Source: Burkholderiales bacterium (GTDB lineage Bacteria > Pseudomonadota > Gammaproteobacteria > Burkholderiales > Burkholderiaceae). Taken from it: a DNA stretch of 13,805 nucleotides. The position numbers and the translations under genes were made by a program. This document shows, one piece after another, positions 6,132 to 12,918 of this stretch (position 1 is its first letter; each line of letters starts with the position of its first letter). The notes beneath the pieces are model-generated. The model was not told the origin of the DNA. It searched no databases and saw only the letters and a program-made list of their open reading frames with translations. Location: contig CANBQJ010000093.1 in assembly GCA_947371645.1 (NCBI GenBank), positions 1 to 13,805 on the forward strand. Reading direction: 5' to 3'.

Positions 6132-7211
6132 GTGAGCTTTCTTGATACGCTCTTAGGCCGCAAGCATCCGCCCATGATCGGACTGGACATCAGTTCATCG
6201 AGCGTGAAGCTGGTCGAGCTCAGCCAGACTGCGTCTGGCGAATTCACTTTGGACAGGTTTGCCTCCGAGCCCTTCGAGAAGGGCTGGATCGCCGACGGCC
6301 AGATCGAGAAGTTCGATGAAGTGGCCGAGGCGGTGCGCAAGGTGGTCGTGAAAAGCGGCACCCGCACCAAGCACGTGGCCATGGCCATGCCCCCCTCGGC
6401 GGTGATCACCAAAAAGATCATGCTGCCGGCAGGCCTGCGCGAAGAAGAAATGGAGCTGCAGGTCGAGGCCGAAGCCAATCAGTACATCCCCTTCTCCTTG
6501 GACGAGGTGAGCCTGGACTTCTGTGTGGCGGGCCCCAGCACCACCTCTGCCGGTGACGTGGAGGTCCTGATTGCGGCATCCCGCAAGGACCGTGTGCAAG
6601 ACCGTCAGGGCCTGGCCGAGGCCGCTGGCCTCAAGCCCGCGATCCTGGACATCGAGTCCTATGCCTCTCGGCTGGCCATGGGCCGCTTGATCGCCGCGCT
6701 GCCGGGTGAAGGCAAGGATGCGCTGGTCGCCCTGTTTGAGATCGGTGCCGAGACCACCAGCCTCAAGGTGCTGCGCGACGACGAACTGCTCTACGACCGC
6801 GACCAGGCCTTTGGTGGCGCCCAGCTGACCCAGCTGATCTCCCGCCAGTACGGTTTTTCCTTTGAAGAAGCCGAGCTCAAGAAGCTCAGCGGCGACCTGC
6901 CTGAAGATTTCCAGTCTTCGATCATGGCCCCCTTCGTGGACAGCCTGTCGCAGGAAATCGGCCGGGCGCTGCAGTACTTCTTCACCAGCACACCGCACCA
7001 CAAGGTGCACTACGTGATGATGGCCGGTGGCACCGCCACCTTGCCGGGTCTGAAAGACCGCGTCACCGACCTCACCGGCTTTGCCTCGATGATCGTCAAC
7101 CCCTTCGATGGCATGAAGCTGGGCGCGGCCGTGCGCGAAAGCAAGCTGCGCCGTGAAGCGCCGTCCTACCTGACCGCGTGTGGCCTGGCGATGCGGAGGT
7201 TCCTCGCATGA
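6132..7211 (+). CDS. pilM: Type IV pilus assembly protein PilM (actin-like ATPase)
   Basis: PilM is a cytoplasmic actin/FtsA-like protein that binds the N-terminal tail of PilN and links the inner-membrane alignment complex to the pilus motor. The 359 residues contain the ATPase-fold signatures: GLDISSSSVKLVEL (17-30, phosphate loop 1), EIGAETTSLKVL (203-214, phosphate loop 2) and MAGGTATLPGL (297-307, adenosine motif). EANQYIPFSLDEV (114-126) is a conserved PilM segment. Length is normal for the family. It begins with GTG and is the first gene of the operon. Its stop overlaps the pilN start by 4 bases (ATGA), which suggests translational coupling of two partners that bind each other. Confidence 0.96.
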   Translation: MSFLDTLLGRKHPPMIGLDISSSSVKLVELSQTASGEFTLDRFASEPFEKGWIADGQIEKFDEVAEAVRKVVVKSGTRTKHVAMAMPPSAVITKKIMLPAGLREEEMELQVEAEANQYIPFSLDEVSLDFCVAGPSTTSAGDVEVLIAASRKDRVQDRQGLAEAAGLKPAILDIESYASRLAMGRLIAALPGEGKDALVALFEIGAETTSLKVLRDDELLYDRDQAFGGAQLTQLISRQYGFSFEEAELKKLSGDLPEDFQSSIMAPFVDSLSQEIGRALQYFFTSTPHHKVHYVMMAGGTATLPGLKDRVTDLTGFASMIVNPFDGMKLGAAVRESKLRREAPSYLTACGLAMRRFLA

Positions 7212-7837
7212 TCCTGATCAACCTCCTGCCGCACCGCGAAGAAAAACGCAAGCTGCGCAAGCAGGCGTTCTTTGCCGGGCTCGGCTTGTCGGCCATCGGT
7301 GGTGCCGTGGTGGTGGCCTTGTGGTACGGCGTTCAGATGCGCATGATCTCTGCCCAGCAAGAGCGCAACAGCGTCCTGCAGGCGGCGATCACCAAGCTGG
7401 ACGACGAGATCAAGGACGTGTCCGCACTGCGCGCTGAAATCGACTCGCTCAAGGCCCGCCAGCGCGCCGTGGAAGACCTCCAGACCGACCGCAACATGCC
7501 GGTCTACCTGCTCAACGAGCTGGTGGCCCAGACGCCTGAGGGCATCTACCTCACGTCCATCAGGCAAAACGGCCAGCAGGTGCAGATCACCGGCTACGCG
7601 CAGACCAACGAGCGTGTCTCGGAGTTCCTGCGCAACACCAACGTGAAGTCCACCTGGCTGCAGCACCCTGAACTGGTCGAAATCAAGGCGGCCGGCGCCA
7701 GCAACAACAAGACGACACGCGACACCAAGCGCGTGTTTGATTTCTCGATGCGCCTGGGCCTCAAGCGTCCGGGTGAGGTGGCGGGGCCAGCAGGCGCCGC
7801 GTCGGGCCCGACAGCGGCCCAGGCCAAGGGGAAGTGA
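7208..7837 (+). CDS. pilN: Type IV pilus inner-membrane alignment protein PilN
   Basis: PilN is a bitopic inner-membrane protein that binds PilM in the cytoplasm and pairs with PilO in the periplasm. The 209-residue chain starts MILINLLPHR, the conserved INLLPxR tail that docks in PilM. A basic stretch, a membrane segment (about 21-43), a coiled coil (about 45-95) and the PilN periplasmic fold (about 97-186) follow. The last 20 residues are a Gly/Ala/Pro-rich tail ending in Lys, probably flexible. I chose the ATG at 7208, which overlaps the pilM stop and has GGAGG 8 bases upstream; an in-frame start at 7178 would add ten residues before the PilM-binding tail. The stop lies 3 bases before pilO. 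Confidence 0.96.
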   Translation: MILINLLPHREEKRKLRKQAFFAGLGLSAIGGAVVVALWYGVQMRMISAQQERNSVLQAAITKLDDEIKDVSALRAEIDSLKARQRAVEDLQTDRNMPVYLLNELVAQTPEGIYLTSIRQNGQQVQITGYAQTNERVSEFLRNTNVKSTWLQHPELVEIKAAGASNNKTTRDTKRVFDFSMRLGLKRPGEVAGPAGAASGPTAAQAKGK

Positions 7838-7840
7838 CAC

Positions 7841-8539
7841 ATGGCCAACAGCACCTTCAACATCGATGTCAACAACTGGCTGCAAGAAGCCCAATCGCAG
7901 TTCAGCGGGCTCAACCCCAATGAACCGGGGCAATGGCCGCTGCTGCCCAAGCTGGCAGCCTTCCTGGCCACCTTGCTCACCGTGGTCGCACTGGGCTGGT
8001 TCGCTGTGCTGTCTTCGCAGGCCGACGAATTGCAGGCCGAGCGCGACCGCGAGCCTCGCTTGAAAGACGAGTACCGCGGCAAGGTGGCCCAGGCCGTCAA
8101 CCTGGGCGAGTTGCGCAAGCAGCGCATCCAGGTCGAGGAATACGTCAAGCAGCTGGAAAAGCAGCTGCCCGGCAAGGCTGAAATGGACGCACTGCTGTCC
8201 GACATCAACCAGGCTGGCCTGGGTCGTGGGCTGGACTTCGAGCTTTTCCGGCCGGGTCAGGTGGTGGTCAAGGACTACTACGCCGAGTTGCCCATATCCA
8301 TCAAGGTGTCCGGGCGTTACCACGACATTGGCGCCTTCACTGCCGACATCGCCAACCTCTCGCGGATCGTGACCCTGCACAACCTGGCCATCACGCCGGC
8401 CAACGCCAAGGATGCCAGCGGTGGCAACCTCGCGATGGAGGCAACCGCGCGGACCTACCGCTACCTTGATCAGGCCGAACTGGACGCCATGCGCTCCGAA
8501 CGTGCCAAGAGCAAGGCCAAGAAGGGAGGCAAGCCATGA
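7841..8539 (+). CDS. pilO: Type IV pilus inner-membrane alignment protein PilO
   Basis: PilO is the heterodimer partner of PilN. Together they form the periplasmic scaffold that holds PilP and aligns the inner-membrane motor with the outer-membrane secretin. The 232 residues comprise a cytoplasmic N-terminus of about 36 residues and one membrane helix (about 37-57). A charged coiled coil (about 60-110) and a ferredoxin-like PilO domain (about 112-212) follow; the domain contains the conserved LPISIKVSGRYHDIGAF (150-166) and LSRIVTLHNL (173-182). The C-terminus is a lysine-rich tail (222-232). An AAGGGGA ribosome binding site lies about 8 bases upstream. The stop overlaps the pilP start by 4 bases. 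Confidence 0.96.
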   Translation: MANSTFNIDVNNWLQEAQSQFSGLNPNEPGQWPLLPKLAAFLATLLTVVALGWFAVLSSQADELQAERDREPRLKDEYRGKVAQAVNLGELRKQRIQVEEYVKQLEKQLPGKAEMDALLSDINQAGLGRGLDFELFRPGQVVVKDYYAELPISIKVSGRYHDIGAFTADIANLSRIVTLHNLAITPANAKDASGGNLAMEATARTYRYLDQAELDAMRSERAKSKAKKGGKP

Positions 8540-9072
8540 TGCGCCGTGCCCTGACGATGGCAGGCATGAGCCTGCTGGTCCTGAACCTGGCGGCTTGCTC
8601 TGGCAGCGACGAAGAGCTGCAAGCGTGGATGGAACAGCAGCGCCATGAGGTTCAGCCCAGCGTGAAGCCCCTGTCTCCGCCACAGAAATTCAACCCGCAG
8701 GCCTATGCCGGCATGGACAGCGTGGAGCCCTTCAGCCCACAGAAATTCACCGGCGTGCTCAAGCAAGAGGCCAGACAGCCGAATTCAGCAGTAGCGGCCG
8801 AGCTCAACCGGCGCAAGGAGCCGCTCGAAGCCTTCCCCCTGGACAGCATGACCATGGTGGGCAGCGTGAACCGCAAGGGTGTGCCCTTTGCGCTGCTCAA
8901 GGTCGAGAACCTCCTCTACCAGGTGAAGGTGGGCGAGTACCTCGGCGTGAACTACGGGAAGATCACCAAGATCAGCGAAACTGAAATCACCTTGAGAGAG
9001 ATCGTGCAGGACGCCGCAGGCGAGTGGATCGAGCGGCCGACCACCCTGCAATTGCAGGAGAGTGGGCGATGA
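8536..9072 (+). CDS. pilP: Type IV pilus lipoprotein PilP
   Basis: PilP is an inner-membrane lipoprotein that bridges the PilN-PilO scaffold and the PilQ secretin. Its 178 residues start with a lipoprotein signal ending LNLAAC, lipidated Cys21. A flexible Pro/Gln-rich linker (about 22-100) follows, then a small beta-domain (about 105-175) with the conserved MVGSVNRKGVPFALLKVENLLYQVKVGEYLG core, the PilQ-binding module. The linker holds a repeated PPQKF / SPQKF pair encoded by identical 13-base copies. GGGAGG lies 6 bases before the ATG. The start overlaps the pilO stop, and the pilP stop overlaps the preferred pilQ start, each by 4 bases. Confidence 0.95.
   Translation: MMRRALTMAGMSLLVLNLAACSGSDEELQAWMEQQRHEVQPSVKPLSPPQKFNPQAYAGMDSVEPFSPQKFTGVLKQEARQPNSAVAAELNRRKEPLEAFPLDSMTMVGSVNRKGVPFALLKVENLLYQVKVGEYLGVNYGKITKISETEITLREIVQDAAGEWIERPTTLQLQESGR
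8680..8749 (+). repeat. In-frame 13-bp direct repeat in the pilP linker
   Basis: CCACAGAAATTCA occurs at 8680-8692 and again at 8737-8749, 57 bases apart and in the same frame, encoding PQKF twice. It probably reflects a short duplication in a disordered linker. Confidence 0.6.
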
Positions 9073-11264
9073 GAAGGAATCTGGACATGAAGAAGATCAA
9101 CGCGTTGCGCCTGGCCCTGGTCGGTCTGACCTTGAGCTCGGCGTCGGCCTTCAGCTGGGCTGCTGCGGTGGTGCAAGCCATCACCAGTTCGCAACAGGCT
9201 GGCTCGGACGTTGTCCGCATCGAGCTGTCGGAGCCCCTGGCTTCACTGCCGGCTGGCTTCGTGGTGCAGGCGCCACCGCGCATTGCCATCGACTTGCCGG
9301 GCGTGACCAACGGCATGGCCCGCAACACCGTGGACATCAACCAGGGCAATGTGCGCAGTGCCAACCTGGCTCAGGCCGGTGAGCGCACGCGTCTGGTGCT
9401 GAACCTGCGCCAGCCCACCACCTACCGCGCGCAGTTGCAGGGCAAGACCCTGATGCTGGTGCTGGACCCGGCGGCATCTTCTGCGCCTGCGCCCGCATCC
9501 ACCACCAGCGCCAAGCCGGTGGCGGCAGCCGTGGCCGCGGCGGGTGCCGACAACACCGTGCGTTTCGCCGAGAACCAGAACGCCGCACCCCTGGCGCTGA
9601 AGGACATCGACTTCCGCCGTGGTCAGGATGGTGCGGGCCGCGTCGTGGTCGAGCTGCCCAACAACCAAGTGGGTGTGGACATCCGTCAGCAAGGCCAGAG
9701 CCTGGTGGTCGAGTTCGTGCGGGCCACCTTGCCTGAGCGCCTGCGTCGCCGCTTCGACGTGACCGATTTCGGCACGCCGGTGCAGTCGATGTCGGCCAGC
9801 CAGTCGGGCGAGCGCGTCAAGCTGGTCGTCGAGCCGCGCGGTGACTGGGAGCATTCCGCCTACCAGAGCGACAACCAGTTCGTGCTGGAAGTGCGCCCCC
9901 GCAAGGTCGACCCCAACAAGCTGACCCAAGGCCCCGGCTACTCGGGTGAGAAGCTGTCGCTCAACTTCCAGAACATCGAAGTGCGTGCGCTGCTGCAGGT
10001 CATTGCCGACTTCACCAACTTCAACGTGGTGACCAGTGACACCGTCAATGGCAGCGTGACGCTGCGCCTGAAAGACGTGCCCTGGGATCAGGCCCTGGAC
10101 ATCATCCTGCAGGCCAAGGGCCTGGGCGTTCGCAAGTCCGGCAACGTGCTGTGGATCGCACCCAAGGACGAAATCAACGCCAAGGAAAAGATCGACCTGG
10201 AAGCCAAGGCCCAGGTGGCCGCGCTGGAGCCGCTGCGCACGCAGGCCTTCCAGCTCAACTACACCAAGGCCGATGACGTGGCCAAGGGCCTGGTGGGCAA
10301 GGGTGCTGGCGGCGGCGGTAGCGGTGGTGGCACCAACAACGGCCGCATCCTGTCGCCGCGCGGCAGCGTGATCTCGGAGGCCCGCACCAACCAGCTCTTC
10401 ATCAACGACATCCCGTCCAAGCTTGAAGAGATCCAGCAGCTGATCACCAAGATCGACATCCCGGTTCGCCAGGTGCTGATCGAGGCCCGCATCGTTGAGG
10501 CGGATGACTCCTTTGGCCGCACCCTGGGTGTGCGCCTGGGCGCTTCCAACAAGACGGCAGTGGCCGATTCGGGCAAGCTGAGCCTGGGCGTGTCGGGCAG
10601 CTACTCTGGCGTGGTGGCTGAAACGGGCCAGAGCCTCACGGGTTCTGCCGCCAGCGTGGCCAACAGCTATTTCGTGCAGCTGCCTGCCACGGCGCTCAAT
10701 GGCTACAGCGCCGCGTCCATGGGCATCTCGCTGTTCTCGTCCACCGTGAACCATGCGCTGAACCTGGAGTTGTCTGCGTTGGAGGCCGACGGCAAGGGCA
10801 AGATCGTCTCCAGCCCACGCGTGATCACGGCCGACCAGGTCAAGGCGCTGATCGAGCAGGGCACCGAACTGCCCTACCAGACGGCCACCTCCAGCGGTGC
10901 GACGGCCATTTCCTTCCGCAAGGCCAACCTGAAGCTGGAAGTGACCCCGCAGATCACGCCTGAGGGCAGCATCATCCTGGACGTTGACGTCAACAAGGAC
11001 AGCGTGGGCCAGGTCACCAGTGCCGGCTATGCCATCGACACCAAGCACGTGCAGACCCAGGTGCTGGTCGAAAACGGCGGCACGGTGGTGATCGGGGGCA
11101 TCTTCCAGCAGCAGGAAAACGAGACCACCCAGAAGGTGCCTTTCCTGGGCGACATTCCCTACCTGGGCGTGCTGTTCAAGAACAACATCCGCAACTCCAA
11201 GCGCTCCGAATTGCTGATTTTCCTGACCCCGAAGGTGGTCACCGAAAAGGCAGCCCTGCGTTGA
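9069..11264 (+). CDS. pilQ: Type IV pilus secretin PilQ
   Basis: PilQ forms the outer-membrane ring through which the pilus is extruded and retracted. The 731 residues show a signal peptide (to about 33) and two AMIN domains that bind peptidoglycan (about 34-134 and 176-278). Between them is an Ala/Pro-rich linker. A secretin/TonB short N-terminal domain (about 294-365) and an N1 domain (about 390-465) follow; N1 carries a Gly-rich insertion KGAGGGGSGGG (411-421). The secretin core (about 466-726) includes GKIVSSPRVITAD (577-589), VENGGTVVIGGI (667-678) and VPFLGDIPYLGVLFK (690-704). I took the ATG at 9069 because it overlaps the pilP stop (ATGA). An ATG at 9087 with its own AAGGA gives a tidier signal peptide (MKKINALRLAL) and is a real alternative. 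The longer frame back to 9024 only overlaps pilP. Confidence 0.95.
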   Translation: MRRNLDMKKINALRLALVGLTLSSASAFSWAAAVVQAITSSQQAGSDVVRIELSEPLASLPAGFVVQAPPRIAIDLPGVTNGMARNTVDINQGNVRSANLAQAGERTRLVLNLRQPTTYRAQLQGKTLMLVLDPAASSAPAPASTTSAKPVAAAVAAAGADNTVRFAENQNAAPLALKDIDFRRGQDGAGRVVVELPNNQVGVDIRQQGQSLVVEFVRATLPERLRRRFDVTDFGTPVQSMSASQSGERVKLVVEPRGDWEHSAYQSDNQFVLEVRPRKVDPNKLTQGPGYSGEKLSLNFQNIEVRALLQVIADFTNFNVVTSDTVNGSVTLRLKDVPWDQALDIILQAKGLGVRKSGNVLWIAPKDEINAKEKIDLEAKAQVAALEPLRTQAFQLNYTKADDVAKGLVGKGAGGGGSGGGTNNGRILSPRGSVISEARTNQLFINDIPSKLEEIQQLITKIDIPVRQVLIEARIVEADDSFGRTLGVRLGASNKTAVADSGKLSLGVSGSYSGVVAETGQSLTGSAASVANSYFVQLPATALNGYSAASMGISLFSSTVNHALNLELSALEADGKGKIVSSPRVITADQVKALIEQGTELPYQTATSSGATAISFRKANLKLEVTPQITPEGSIILDVDVNKDSVGQVTSAGYAIDTKHVQTQVLVENGGTVVIGGIFQQQENETTQKVPFLGDIPYLGVLFKNNIRNSKRSELLIFLTPKVVTEKAALR

Positions 11265-11821
11265 TGCGATCGATCGCCTTGGTGGGCCTGCCCGGAGGTG
11301 GCAAGTCCACCGTCGGGCGACAGTTGGCCCGACGCCTGGGCTGGCCCTTTGTGGACAGCGACACCGTGCTGGAAGAGCGTCTGGGCATGCCCATTCGCCA
11401 GTTCTTCGAGCAGCAGGGTGAAGTCGCTTTCCGAGATCATGAATCGGCGGTGCTCGATGCGCTGACGCAAGAGGAGAGTGGCCTCAAGGTGCTGGCCACC
11501 GGTGGCGGGGCCTTGCTGCGCGAGCCCAACCGCCGGCACCTGCATGAGCGTTGCACCGTGGTCTACCTGCGCTCGACGCCGGACGAGCTCTACCGGCGGC
11601 TGCGGCACGACACGCAAAGGCCCTTGCTGCAGGTGGCAGACCCGCTGGCCAAGCTCAAGGAGCTCCATGCCCAGCGTCACCCCCTGTACGAAGCCACGGC
11701 GCACTACAGCGTCGACACCGGCCGGCCTTCGGTGGCCTCTCTGGTGAACATGATCATGATGCAACTGGAGGTGGCCGGGCTGGTGCCTTCAACGCCACCC
11801 AGGCACCCGGACGGGCACTGA
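11264..11821 (+). CDS. aroK: Shikimate kinase
   Basis: AroK phosphorylates shikimate at the 3-hydroxyl with ATP, the fifth step towards chorismate and the aromatic amino acids, in the cytoplasm. The 185-residue P-loop kinase has Walker A GLPGGGKST (8-16, Lys14) and the shikimate-binding DSD (31-33). FRDHE (56-60), the GGG turn (80-82) and the lid arginine in QRPLL (118-122) follow. After the fold comes a Pro-rich tail (about 174-185) of unknown use. The start ATG shares one base with the pilQ stop (TGATG), so it probably depends on reinitiation by ribosomes finishing pilQ; no clear Shine-Dalgarno is seen. The pilQ-aroK link is common in proteobacteria, but aroB, usually next, is absent here: a terminator and a convergent galU follow. 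Confidence 0.95.
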   Translation: MRSIALVGLPGGGKSTVGRQLARRLGWPFVDSDTVLEERLGMPIRQFFEQQGEVAFRDHESAVLDALTQEESGLKVLATGGGALLREPNRRHLHERCTVVYLRSTPDELYRRLRHDTQRPLLQVADPLAKLKELHAQRHPLYEATAHYSVDTGRPSVASLVNMIMMQLEVAGLVPSTPPRHPDGH

Positions 11822-11855
11822 CGCTCGCCAGATCGGGCAAGGGCCCGCGCAAAGC

Positions 11856-11883
11856 AAAGCGCCTCACGAAGAGGCGCTTTTTT
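11856..11883. terminator. Bidirectional terminator between aroK and galU
   Basis: AAAGCGCCTC (11856-11865) and GAGGCGCTTT (11871-11880) form a perfect 10-bp stem over a 5-base loop. On the plus strand the T run extends to 11883. On the minus strand the stem ends in TTT followed by GCTTT, so it can also stop galU transcripts. It lies 34 bases after the aroK stop and about 36 bases after the galU stop on the other strand, as expected for convergent genes. Confidence 0.85.
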
Positions 11884-11919
11884 CATCCCGAAGCAGCAGC
11901 CTTGCTGCCGCCTGATGAA

Positions 11920-12789
11920 TCAGTCCAGCTTGAGCTCTCGCAGGTACTGGCGGAACCAGGCGCTCACCTGGGGGTGCTTGAGCGCCAGCTCCACGTTGGC
12001 CTCCAGGAAGCCTTCCTTGCTGCCGCAGTCGTAGCGCTTGCCCTCGTAGCGGTAGGCAAACACCTTTTCAGACTTGAGCAAGCCTGCGATGCCGTCGGTC
12101 AACTGGATCTCGTTGCCCACGCCGCGTGGTTGCAGGCGGATCTGCTCGAACACGGCGGGCGACAGGATGTAGCGGCCGGCCACGCCCAGGCGCGAAGGGG
12201 CCACGTCAGGGGCCGGCTTTTCAACGATCTTGGACACCGCCATGACGCGTTCGCTCACCTGCTCACCGGCGACGATGCCGTAGCGCTTGGTGTGCTCGGC
12301 CGGCACTTCCTGCACCGCCAGGATGGAGCTCTGCAGTTCATCGAACTGCTTGACCATCTGCTTGAGGATGCTGGTCTGGCCCACCATCAGGTCATCGGCC
12401 AGCAGCACGGCGAAGGGCTCGCCACGCACGAGGCGCTCGCCGCACAGCACGGCGTGGCCCAGGCCCAGGCTCTTGGGCTGGCGCACGAAAACGCATTCCA
12501 TGTCGGCAGGTTTGATGGACTGCACCAGCTGGAGCAGCTCGGTCTTGCCTGCTTGCTCCAGTTCGTACTCCAGCTCGAAGGCGGTGTCGAAATGGTCTTC
12601 AATCGGGCGCTTGTGGCGGCCCGTCACGAAAATCATCTCCCGGATGCCCGCGTCGTAGGCCTCTTCGACCGCGTACTGGATCAAGGGCTTGTCCACCACG
12701 GGCAGCATTTCCTTGGGCTGGGCCTTGGTGGCGGGCAGAAATCGCGTGCCCAGGCCTGCGACCGGGAAGATGGCCTTGGTGATGCTCAT
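11920..12789 (-). CDS. galU: UTP-glucose-1-phosphate uridylyltransferase
   Basis: GalU makes UDP-glucose from UTP and glucose-1-phosphate in the cytoplasm, feeding LPS core, exopolysaccharide and other glycans. The 289-residue protein has the usual length. The nucleotide-binding signature [20 protein letters not shown] (11-30) is nearly identical to the classic GalU motif. [13 protein letters not shown] (32-44), [10 protein letters not shown] (105-114), the metal-binding ADD (131-133), TKRYGIV (167-173), NEIQLTDGI (226-234) and [18 protein letters not shown] (248-265) complete the family pattern. This set separates it from RfbA-type thymidylyltransferases. The ATG has AAGGAG 6 bases upstream. 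It follows valS on the same strand after 125 bases, with a possible promoter of its own, and ends at the terminator shared with aroK. Confidence 0.96.
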   Translation of the reverse strand: MSITKAIFPVAGLGTRFLPATKAQPKEMLPVVDKPLIQYAVEEAYDAGIREMIFVTGRHKRPIEDHFDTAFELEYELEQAGKTELLQLVQSIKPADMECVFVRQPKSLGLGHAVLCGERLVRGEPFAVLLADDLMVGQTSILKQMVKQFDELQSSILAVQEVPAEHTKRYGIVAGEQVSERVMAVSKIVEKPAPDVAPSRLGVAGRYILSPAVFEQIRLQPRGVGNEIQLTDGIAGLLKSEKVFAYRYEGKRYDCGSKEGFLEANVELALKHPQVSAWFRQYLRELKLD

Positions 12790-12795
12790 GTGGGA

Positions 12796-12801
12796 CTCCT
12801 T
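12796..12801 (-). promoter_or_regulatory. Ribosome binding site of galU
   Basis: On the minus strand this reads AAGGAG, 6 bases before the galU ATG at 12789. It is the best Shine-Dalgarno on the minus strand of the window, in contrast to lptM, lysA and mrcA, which lack one. Confidence 0.8.
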
Positions 12802-12844
12802 GTTACTGCTTCAATGGTGATGAACACAGACCAGCCGAGTCGCC

Positions 12845-12864
12845 GGAAATTCCTAGGGGTTTCC
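12845..12864. promoter_or_regulatory. 20-bp interrupted palindrome upstream of galU
   Basis: The sequence has the form GGAAA-N2-CCTAGG-N2-TTTCC, symmetric at 16 of 20 positions. In the minus-strand RNA the inner pairs do not match, so a stem would have only 5 bp with a 10-base loop. That fits a DNA site for a dimeric regulator better than an RNA structure. It lies in the valS-galU gap, just downstream of the candidate galU promoter. The binding protein is unknown. Confidence 0.35.
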
Positions 12865-12889
12865 CAGAAGTTCGGGCGATGGCCGCCTG

Positions 12890-12918
12890 TATATCGGCGC
12901 GGAAGTGCTTCAGGTCAA
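12890..12918 (-). promoter_or_regulatory. Candidate galU promoter overlapping the valS stop
   Basis: On the minus strand TTGACC (12918-12913) matches five of six -35 bases and includes the valS stop codon. Seventeen bases later is GATATA (12895-12890), a weak -10, overlapping TATACA (12893-12888) at 19-base spacing. Transcription would start near 12880 and read through the palindrome at 12845-12864 into galU. Evidence is consensus matching only. Confidence 0.3.

Noticed and set aside
7166..8683. 505-codon open frame antisense to pilN-pilO-pilP
   Set aside because: It spans three well-supported genes, its translation shows no family resemblance, and high GC depletes stop codons in this antisense frame.
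9243..11048. 601-codon open frame antisense to pilQ
   Set aside because: Despite its length, the composition (His/Gln/Val/Gly-rich, no domains) is typical of the antisense frame of GC-rich coding DNA. PilQ domains cover the whole stretch on the plus strand.
11890..11908. Short GCAGC/GCTGC hairpin next to the aroK-galU terminator
   Set aside because: It has only 5 bp with a 3-base loop and no T-tract. The adjacent 10-bp-stem hairpin explains termination in both directions.
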